Below are positions 1 through 4,846 of a stretch of DNA of 5,215 bases, piece by piece. Positions within the stretch are counted from its first letter, which is position 1, and each line of letters begins with the position of its first letter. The notes below the pieces were generated by a model that was not told where the DNA came from, searched no databases, and saw only the letters and a program-made list of their open reading frames with translations. This stretch comes from Candidatus Shapirobacteria bacterium (GTDB lineage Bacteria; Patescibacteriota; Microgenomatia; UBA12405): positions 1 through 5,215 of the forward strand of contig JAHFKH010000047.1 of assembly GCA_023245435.1 (NCBI GenBank), written 5' to 3'. The translations under genes were made by a program, and so were the position numbers.

Positions 1-697
1 TTGGTCCTGTGTACAAAACTTTATCAAAATCTTTTAACTCATCAACTGTAACTTCTTTATTTAATATTATTTTCCCCTTAATTCTTTTTGCCAAAGCGTC
101 TGCAATTATTCTAAACCCACCATCAAAATATCCTAATTTAGCTGAGTTTCCTCGGGTATGAATCCGCGCCCACAACCAGGCCATGGACACTTCTTTGTAT
201 TTATCATGGAATTTTCCACGTAACAGTGGTTCCCAAATAATTTTATAAGCTTTTTCCCCACACCACTTTTTCATCCATTGATAGGCCAAAACATTTTCAT
301 ATTTATGCCAATTATTATCGTACTGTAACCAAATTTTGACTAAACCTAATCTGATTTTTGAAATAATATCCAAAGGCTTAAATTTTAAAAGATCAACTGC
401 TCCCATAAATGGGTATATTTTACCTGCACTATATATCGCCGTTTTTTCTTCATACCAATTCAATTTATCAAAAATACCCAATTCTTTGGCCAAATCAATA
501 ATATAATTATCCGTCGAAAAAATATGATGGTAGGCTTTTTCCAATGACGTATTTCCAATTTTAAATCCTCCCATCAACCCCCCAATATCATCACTTTTTT
601 CAAAAATAGTTACATTATGTCCTTTTTGACTCAATCTATATCCCGCCACCAATCCCGTCAGTCCTGCCCCAATTATTGCAATTCTTTGTTTTTCCAT
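1..697 (-). CDS. FAD/NAD(P)-binding oxidoreductase, amine oxidase / protoporphyrinogen oxidase-like (partial, C-terminus off the left edge)
   Basis: The reverse strand from the ATG at 697-695 is open to the left edge for 232 codons, with no stop. An in-frame TAA lies nine bases upstream of this ATG (TAA ACC ATT ATG), so the start is well fixed. The protein opens with a dinucleotide-binding Rossmann fold: IAIIGAGLTGL (GxGxxG at residues 10-15), then the second strand ending VTIFEK with the ribose-binding acid Glu33, then DIGG. This is the signature of the FAD-binding amine oxidase superfamily, which includes protoporphyrinogen oxidase, phytoene desaturase and UDP-galactopyranose mutase-like enzymes. 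A YHHIF..D segment (about 57-63) followed by an LAKELGI helix is also typical of that fold. The substrate cannot be told; relatives in small bacterial genomes often sit near cell-envelope sugar genes. A full member would be roughly 400-450 residues, so about half is visible. It is probably cytosolic or membrane-associated. No Shine-Dalgarno is seen. Family assignment is firm; function is open. Confidence 0.88.
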   Translation of the reverse strand, partial: MEKQRIAIIGAGLTGLVAGYRLSQKGHNVTIFEKSDDIGGLMGGFKIGNTSLEKAYHHIFSTDNYIIDLAKELGIFDKLNWYEEKTAIYSAGKIYPFMGAVDLLKFKPLDIISKIRLGLVKIWLQYDNNWHKYENVLAYQWMKKWCGEKAYKIIWEPLLRGKFHDKYKEVSMAWLWARIHTRGNSAKLGYFDGGFRIIADALAKRIKGKIILNKEVTVDELKDFDKVLYTGP

Positions 698-712
698 AAT
701 GGTTTAGAATAC

Positions 713-728
713 AATTCATCATTGAATT
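713..728. repeat. Short inverted repeat upstream of the oxidoreductase gene
   Basis: AATTCA and TGAATT face each other across a four-base spacer, 16 bases ahead of the oxidoreductase start. A second small dyad, ATTCG-T-CGAAT, lies at 766-776. Either could be an operator, but both are short and AT-rich spacers produce such dyads by chance. The rest of this 156-base spacer shows no gene. Confidence 0.25.
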
Positions 729-814
729 AGTAATAACAAGTATATATCGAACCAACAATTATTGCATTCGTCGAATATCAACTGGATTTAATGAATAAAT
801 ATCGGAAATATATT

Positions 815-820
815 TATAAT
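815..820 (+). promoter_or_regulatory. Candidate -10 box for the membrane-anchored protein gene
   Basis: A perfect TATAAT lies 33 bases before the ATG at 854, which would give a leader of roughly 27 bases. There is no good -35 hexamer at 16-18 bases upstream. AGGG at 835-838 resembles a Shine-Dalgarno core but is 15 bases from the ATG, too far for normal use. In DNA this AT-rich a TATAAT alone is only suggestive. Confidence 0.4.
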
Positions 821-853
821 CTGTAATATATTTTAGGGTAGAATATTAAATAT

Positions 854-1801
854 ATGAATAATTCACTATTAAAAAATTTAAAGGTATGGTTTTTAAAAAT
901 AATGACCCGAGCAATCAGATTATTCAAGCATAGATTCTTTATTGTAATTATTTTTATTGCTTTACCTCTTTTTGGTTATTATCTAGGATACAATGCTCAT
1001 GAACTAGATGCTAATGTCACTCAAGTTCAACCCGTTGTCAATATTCCAAGCCCTACACCTATACTTCAAACTACGCAAATTCCGACAGCTACGAGCCCAA
1101 AAAACTTTAGTGATATTAAGGATTTTTTTGTTCAATCTCCATTATTATCAAAAACTTCGGGGATATTTAGTTCATACGGAAAATATGCTAGACCAGTTGG
1201 GTTTTCTTCCGACATAACTGAGCTAATCAAAACATATTATCCAAAAATTAAACTATTTCAGAATGTTAATCCGCCAGCCTTTTTTCTCCGTGTTTGGAGT
1301 TATTATGGCTACTCAGTCCCAACTTGGACAGACCAAGAGCAGTATGTTTCTGTCAACGACGGCAAGACAACCTTATTCGCAGATATTGGAATCAGAGGAG
1401 ATGACAATTATACTAAACTTACCTACGCTAACTTAAAGAAAGAATTTGGCAATATAATGGATTCAAACAATAAATATAGTTCAAAAAGTACTGTTTTCAC
1501 CGCCAATGGCAATGCAGTTATTATCGGTTGGAAACCTACGTACTTAGGACGAAATGGAGTCGACGATCATCCTTCACTGTTGGCAACAATATATCTTTAT
1601 ATTCCAAACAGTAATGAGTCAAATGCAGTACAACTATTAGTTAGTCTACCGTCATATCTAGAGTTTGGTGGAATGATGTCGGATAATCTCACTTCCACGT
1701 CAAAGGATGTTGTCAGATATCAGGAAATTATCGATTCGTATTTTGAAGTCGTAACCGATATTTTTAATAACATCAAGAATACATCTAATTTAGCTCAATA
1801 A
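854..1801 (+). CDS. Unrecognised single-pass membrane-anchored protein with a large extracytoplasmic domain
   Basis: I do not recognise this 315-residue protein. Residues 1-27 are basic (Lys7, Lys10, Lys15, Arg19, Arg22, Lys25, Arg27) and are followed by one strongly hydrophobic helix at about 28-46 (FFIVIIFIALPLFGYYLGY). This predicts an N-in, C-out anchor with no cleavage site that I can see. Residues 55-83 form a Pro/Thr/Gln-rich linker (PSPTP, TTQIPTATSP), as often found between an anchor and a surface domain. The remaining 230 residues are rich in Tyr, Ser and Asn and look globular, with alternating hydrophobic stretches such as NAVIIGW and LLATIYLYIP. The protein has no cysteine, so the outer domain has no disulfides. 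No catalytic motif or known repeat is evident. Met17 (ATG at 902) is an alternative start that keeps the helix; neither start has a good ribosome binding site. The gene lies alone between two minus-strand genes and is bracketed by a 15-bp direct repeat. Coding status is well supported by length and protein-like composition; function is unknown. Confidence 0.82.
   Translation: MNNSLLKNLKVWFLKIMTRAIRLFKHRFFIVIIFIALPLFGYYLGYNAHELDANVTQVQPVVNIPSPTPILQTTQIPTATSPKNFSDIKDFFVQSPLLSKTSGIFSSYGKYARPVGFSSDITELIKTYYPKIKLFQNVNPPAFFLRVWSYYGYSVPTWTDQEQYVSVNDGKTTLFADIGIRGDDNYTKLTYANLKKEFGNIMDSNNKYSSKSTVFTANGNAVIIGWKPTYLGRNGVDDHPSLLATIYLYIPNSNESNAVQLLVSLPSYLEFGGMMSDNLTSTSKDVVRYQEIIDSYFEVVTDIFNNIKNTSNLAQ
857..871 (+). 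repeat. 15-bp direct repeat, left copy
   Basis: AATAATTCACTATTA, identical to 1797-1811. This copy covers codons 2-6 of the membrane-anchored protein gene. The two copies are 940 bases apart and frame that gene almost exactly. See the finding on this repeat. Confidence 0.6.
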
Positions 1802-1811
1802 TTCACTATTA
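1797..1811 (+). repeat. 15-bp direct repeat, right copy
   Basis: AATAATTCACTATTA, identical to 857-871. This copy covers the last base pair of sense sequence, the TAA stop (1799-1801) and the ten bases after it. Flanking bases on both sides differ from the left copy, so the identity is exactly 15 bases. Confidence 0.6.
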
Positions 1812-1818
1812 CACATCC

Positions 1819-1932
1819 TTACTCCCGTTGAATATAAGAAAAATCAATCAATGTTTCGTACATTTTGAAATTTCTCATTGTAGAATTCAACACCAATCCC
1901 GTTAACCCAGCGCCAATTATTGCAATTTTCAT
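1819..1932 (-). pseudogene. Remnant of an FAD/NAD(P)-binding oxidoreductase gene (N-terminal Rossmann motif only)
   Basis: The reverse strand from the ATG at 1932-1930 reads MKIAIIGAGLTGLV and then a tail unlike any oxidoreductase, ending at a TAA after 37 codons. The first part matches residues 6-17 of the oxidoreductase at the left edge of the window (IAIIGAGLTGLV). Over 35 bases (649-683 against 1893-1927) 30 are identical, and all five differences are synonymous. The start lies one base after the Nudix stop (TAA-T-ATG), the spacing of a translationally coupled operon gene. A 37-residue product holding only the first strand and the glycine loop cannot fold as an FAD enzyme, so I read this as a broken gene. 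The tail (about codons 15-37, including FKMYETLIDFSYIQRE) could be a joined downstream piece or out-of-frame sequence; I cannot identify it. A real small protein is possible but less likely. Confidence 0.6.
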
Positions 1933-1933
1933 A

Positions 1934-2470
1934 TTACAGTAAGTTTAAATGATCTAGTGCTAAATATCCGACTTCAATGTCACACAACTGTCCACTTCGT
2001 AAATGTTGCCTAAATTCGGCAATATCCATTAATACAATTTCACACTCCTCATCAACTTCTGCCCATTTGGGTTCAGATACTTTTACACAATTTCTCGCCA
2101 CAAAACAATTTCTAATACAATTAGAATACCCATCATCAACCGATTGAACTACAAGTTCAAAATCTCCAGTATATCCCGTTTCTTCCAGTAATTCTCTCTT
2201 TGCAGCATCAAGTGGATTTTCATTTTTGTTTAACATTCCTGCAGGTAGATCTTTCAACACTTTTTCCGGACCCGGTCTAAACACTTCCTCTAAAATTACT
2301 TTATTTTCAGGTGTTAATGCAAGAATATTTACCGTCTGTCCTTCATCTTTCAAATCATATTCGGCCTCGGTGCCATTTAATAATCGAAACTTTCTGTGTA
2401 TCATTTTTCTCCATCCAGCTTTAAAATTTACATCCTCACCAACTTTTTTCCAAGCAAGTACTTTATTCAT
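1934..2470 (-). CDS. Nudix hydrolase, ADP-ribose pyrophosphatase-like
   Basis: This 178-residue protein has a perfect Nudix box, G-x5-E-x7-REUxEExGU, at residues 78-100: Gly78, Glu84, then RELLEETGY at 92-100. Glu93, Glu96 and Glu97 would hold the catalytic Mg ions. Nudix enzymes cleave a nucleoside diphosphate linked to another group. Several features point to the ADP-ribose/sugar-nucleotide subgroup: the strand VNILALTPENKVILEEVFRPG (47-67), the DLPAGM lead-in to the box (74-79) and the later acidic DEECEI (140-145). ADP-ribose is the best guess for the substrate, not proved. Length fits the subgroup. There are five cysteines (118, 122, 128, 143, 163), three of them clustered, which is somewhat unusual for a cytosolic Nudix enzyme. 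The gene is divergent from fusA and directly upstream of the oxidoreductase remnant. A TATAAT box seven bases before the ATG suggests a leaderless message; no Shine-Dalgarno is present. Confidence 0.93.
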   Translation of the reverse strand: MNKVLAWKKVGEDVNFKAGWRKMIHRKFRLLNGTEAEYDLKDEGQTVNILALTPENKVILEEVFRPGPEKVLKDLPAGMLNKNENPLDAAKRELLEETGYTGDFELVVQSVDDGYSNCIRNCFVARNCVKVSEPKWAEVDEECEIVLMDIAEFRQHLRSGQLCDIEVGYLALDHLNLL

Positions 2471-2477
2471 TGCAAAT

Positions 2478-2483
2478 ATTATA
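2478..2483 (-). promoter_or_regulatory. Candidate -10 box of the Nudix gene, implying a leaderless transcript
   Basis: On the minus strand a perfect TATAAT is followed by seven bases (ATTTGCA) and then the ATG at 2470. Transcription normally starts about seven bases after this box, which would place the first base of the message at or next to the start codon. The -35 position is poor (TTAATT at 18-base spacing, 3 of 6) and lies inside the 16-bp palindrome. Confidence 0.5.
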
Positions 2484-2495
2484 CAGATAAATTGA

Positions 2496-2511
2496 TTAGT
2501 TAATTAACTAA
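2496..2511. promoter_or_regulatory. Perfect 16-bp palindrome, possible operator between the Nudix gene and fusA
   Basis: TTAGTTAATTAACTAA reads the same on both strands with no mismatch and no spacer. It covers the -35 region of the Nudix promoter candidate, a position where a bound dimeric regulator could block or assist RNA polymerase. No regulator gene is in the window. AT-richness lowers the significance. Confidence 0.4.
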
Positions 2512-2514
2512 ATG

Positions 2515-2527
2515 TTAAATGATTTAA
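2515..2527. repeat. Inverted repeat TTAAAT-G-ATTTAA
   Basis: This is a perfect 6-bp dyad around a single base, three bases after the 16-bp palindrome and over the -35 region of the fusA promoter candidate. With its neighbour it may form a two-part regulatory site serving both divergent genes. Chance remains plausible in AT-rich sequence. Confidence 0.3.
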
Positions 2528-2541
2528 TTTTTTTATATTCG

Positions 2542-2550
2542 TGTTATCAT
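2542..2550 (+). promoter_or_regulatory. Candidate extended -10 promoter of fusA
   Basis: TGT followed by TATCAT fits the extended -10 pattern TGn-TATAAT with one mismatch; such promoters need little from the -35 region, which is weak here. Transcription would start near 2557 and leave a leader of about 88 bases before the fusA ATG. An overlapping CATAAT at 2548-2553 is an alternative -10. Confidence 0.4.
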
Positions 2551-2606
2551 AATTCACTTAAAAGAGGGATTTTTTCCGTCTTTAATTAATTATTTTTTAT
2601 ATTTTC

Positions 2607-2639
2607 AATTCGTAATTCGTAATTGACAATTTTTAATTG
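2607..2639 (+). repeat. AATTCGT heptamer tandem repeat and AATTG dyad in the fusA leader
   Basis: AATTCGT occurs twice in tandem (2607-2613, 2614-2620) and is followed by AATTG. CAATT at 2627-2631 then pairs with AATTG at 2635-2639 across three bases, ending five bases before the fusA ATG. Heptamer runs of this kind are found as slippage-prone repeats in several bacterial groups. A consensus TTGACA at 2623-2628 lies too close to the ATG to serve as the fusA -35. Confidence 0.4.
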
Positions 2640-2644
2640 AATCT

Positions 2645-4750
2645 ATGGCCGACGCTATTCAAATCACAAAAAAACGAACTGTTCCTATGGACAAAGTCCG
2701 AAACATAGGTATTATTGCTCATATTGATGGAGGTAAAACCACCACCACCGAACGTCTTTTGTTTTATACTGGAAAAATTCACAAAATTGGATCTGTCGAC
2801 GAAGGAACCACCACCACCGACTCCATGGTCCAAGAACGTGAGCGCGGAATTACTATTCAATCTGCCTGTATTACCACCTTTTTTAAAGATCATCGTATCA
2901 ATATTATTGACACTCCGGGACACGTTGACTTTACTGCCGAGGTAGAACGTTCACTTCGCGTTCTTGATGGCGCTATCATGATTTTTGATGGAAATGCCGG
3001 TGTTCAGGCTCAATCTGAAACTGTCTGGCGTCAAGCCGATAAATACGGCGTGCCTCGCATTGCTTTTGTCAATAAAATGGACAAAGTTGGTGCTTCTTTC
3101 CAAAGTACTCTTGATTCTATTACTCAAAAATTACGTTGCCCCATCGTTCCTGTAGTCTTGCCCATTGGCGAAGAACACGCTCACGTTGGCGTCATCGATT
3201 TAATGGAAATGAAAATGATTGTTTACGATAAAGATCCCGAAGGTATGGAGTTTACTGTCAAACCAGTCACCGAAGAATATTTAAAGGCTGCTACTGCCGC
3301 CCGTGCCCAAATGGTTGAAAAAATTGCTGGAGAAGACGAAAAATTAATGGAAAAATTTTTAAACGACCAAGATATTTCGATACCCGAACTTAAAGCTGCT
3401 TTACGTGCTGCCACTATTAAACTAAAACTTTTCCCAGTTTATTGTGGTGCTGCCTGGCGCAACAAGGGAATTCACCCAATTTTGGAAGCCATCATCGATT
3501 ATTTACCCTCTCCTTTAGATCTTCCTCCAATCGAAGGTTTTGACGTTAATACAGGCGAAAAATTATTCCGCAAACCCGAAAACAGCGAACCTTTAGCGGC
3601 GCTTTTATTTAAGGTTCAAACTGACGCTCACGTTGGTACTTTATCTTACGTTCGTGTATATTCTGGGACTATTAAAACTGGTACCGAAGTTTACAACTCC
3701 ACTCGTCAAAAAAGTGAGCGAATTGGTCGTTTATTATTAATGCACGCTGATAAACGTGAAGGTTTAGAAGAAGGTTATGCCGGAGAAATTATTGCCTGTA
3801 TCGGACTTAAAGATTCTTTTACCGGTGATACACTTTGTGATAAAAATAACCCCATTTCCCTATCTCCAATTCAATTTCCCGAACCAGTTATTTCCCTTAG
3901 TATTGAGCCAGAAACTGCCGATGATCAGGAAAAAATGGGTCAAGCCTTAAATAAACTTTCCCAAGAAGATCCTACCTTCCGTGTTAGTTTTAACCACGAA
4001 ACCGGCCAAACCATTATTGCCGGTATGGGCGAATTATATCTAGAAATTATTGTCGATCGTCTTCGACGTGAATTTGGTGTCAATGTTAAAACTGGTGCCC
4101 CCCAAGTCGCTTATCGAGAAACTATTTCAATTAATGCCGATGGTGAGGGTAAATATATTCATCAGTCTGGTGGTCACGGTCAATACGGTCACTGTAAAAT
4201 TCATGTTGAACCCAAAGCTCGTGGTGAAGGTGTTGAATTTATCAACGCTGTCAAAGGTGGAGCAATTCCTAGTAATTTTATTCCCGCTATCGAAAAAGGT
4301 GTTCGTGAAACTTTAACCAAAGGTATTATTGCTGGTTATCCCTGTACTGACATCAAAATTACTGTTTATGATGGTTCCTACCACGATGTCGATTCATCTG
4401 AACAAGCCTTTAAATTAGCCGGTAATTACGCCATAAAAGACGCTTTTGGTTTAGCCAATCCTTTAGTTTTGGAACCAATTATGAAAATGGAAGTAGCTGT
4501 TCCTTCCGAATTTATGGGTACAGTTATTGGTGATTTATCATCCCGTCGAGGTCAAATTGGTGGTACCACTGATGCTTTTGGTTTTACCACCATTACTGCT
4601 ACCATTCCTTTGGACAATGTCCGCGGTTACGCTACTGTTATCCGCTCACTGACTCAAGGTCGAGGTAGTTTTTACATGGAACCAAGTCACTACGACCCCG
4701 TCCCACGTGATATTCAAGAAAAGTTAACTATTAAGACTTCGACAAAATAG
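2645..4750 (+). CDS. fusA: Translation elongation factor G
   Basis: EF-G is the GTPase that moves tRNAs and mRNA through the ribosome after peptide bond formation and, with ribosome recycling factor, splits spent ribosomes. The 701 residues match the usual length of about 700. The G domain shows G1 AHIDGGKTT (25-33), switch I ERERGITI with Thr70, G3 DTPGH (89-93) with catalytic His93, G4 NKMD (143-146) and a G5-like CGAAWRNKG near 267. Domain II follows with LLFKVQTDAHVGTLSYVRVYSG. Domain III contains MGELYLEI. Domain IV has QSGGHGQYGH near 507-516 and the tip loop YDGSYHDVDSSE (575-586). Domain V ends with FMGTVIGDLSSRRGQI and HYDPVPRDIQEKL. Two conserved sites differ from the common form: Gly29 where Ala is usual, and His511 where Arg is usual in GGRGQ. 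The chosen start gives 24 residues before AHID, near the norm. Codons are more C/T-ending than in the flanking accessory genes, as expected for high expression. tuf follows after 96 bases. Confidence 0.98.
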   Translation: MADAIQITKKRTVPMDKVRNIGIIAHIDGGKTTTTERLLFYTGKIHKIGSVDEGTTTTDSMVQERERGITIQSACITTFFKDHRINIIDTPGHVDFTAEVERSLRVLDGAIMIFDGNAGVQAQSETVWRQADKYGVPRIAFVNKMDKVGASFQSTLDSITQKLRCPIVPVVLPIGEEHAHVGVIDLMEMKMIVYDKDPEGMEFTVKPVTEEYLKAATAARAQMVEKIAGEDEKLMEKFLNDQDISIPELKAALRAATIKLKLFPVYCGAAWRNKGIHPILEAIIDYLPSPLDLPPIEGFDVNTGEKLFRKPENSEPLAALLFKVQTDAHVGTLSYVRVYSGTIKTGTEVYNSTRQKSERIGRLLLMHADKREGLEEGYAGEIIACIGLKDSFTGDTLCDKNNPISLSPIQFPEPVISLSIEPETADDQEKMGQALNKLSQEDPTFRVSFNHETGQTIIAGMGELYLEIIVDRLRREFGVNVKTGAPQVAYRETISINADGEGKYIHQSGGHGQYGHCKIHVEPKARGEGVEFINAVKGGAIPSNFIPAIEKGVRETLTKGIIAGYPCTDIKITVYDGSYHDVDSSEQAFKLAGNYAIKDAFGLANPLVLEPIMKMEVAVPSEFMGTVIGDLSSRRGQIGGTTDAFGFTTITATIPLDNVRGYATVIRSLTQGRGSFYMEPSHYDPVPRDIQEKLTIKTSTK

Positions 4751-4772
4751 GAAAATCTTATTCTTGCAAACG

Positions 4773-4791
4773 TTGTATTCAGCTGATACAA
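4773..4791 (+). repeat. Stem-loop in the fusA-tuf spacer
   Basis: TTGTAT (4773-4778) pairs with ATACAA (4786-4791) around a seven-base loop that is itself part of the palindrome TCAGCTGA (4779-4786). A T-run follows nine bases later (4801-4805), too distant and with too weak a stem for a standard intrinsic terminator. It overlaps the -35 of the tuf promoter candidate, so it could equally be a regulatory site or a processing site. Confidence 0.4.
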
Positions 4792-4814
4792 TCTTAAAGC
4801 TTTTTCGCTATAAT
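4785..4814 (+). promoter_or_regulatory. Candidate promoter of tuf
   Basis: A perfect TATAAT (4809-4814) lies 18 bases after GATACA (4785-4790), which keeps the ACA half of the TTGACA consensus. Transcription would start near 4821, giving a leader of about 26 bases. This would allow tuf to be transcribed independently as well as by read-through from fusA. The leader before the ATG is A/T only and has no Shine-Dalgarno. Confidence 0.5.
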
Positions 4815-4846
4815 TAATTGTTAATAAATTTTAATCTCAAAAAAAT

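Noticed and set aside
1008..1217. Second plus-strand frame of 69 codons inside the membrane-protein gene
   Set aside because: It is fully contained in the longer frame, which has a coherent anchor-linker-domain layout; the short frame has none.
2226..2495. Plus-strand open frame of 89 codons across the Nudix gene
   Set aside because: It is antisense to a gene with a perfect Nudix box and looks like a shadow of it.
2561..2583. Possible hairpin AAAGA...TCTTT in the fusA leader
   Set aside because: Only five A/T-rich pairs followed by a mismatch; too weak to call an attenuator or riboswitch.
2623..2628. Consensus TTGACA just before fusA
   Set aside because: A matching -10 would fall inside the coding sequence at about 2646-2651, where the bases are TGGCCG, so it cannot drive fusA.
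2737..2820. Repeated 15-base AACCACCACCACCGA at 2737-2751 and 2806-2820
   Set aside because: Both copies encode runs of four threonines with the preferred ACC codon in EF-G; codon choice explains the repeat.
2633..2945. Open frames on both strands overlapping the 5' part of fusA, and others at 3223-3414 and 4050-4316
   Set aside because: They lie inside the unmistakable EF-G gene in other frames and encode no recognisable protein.
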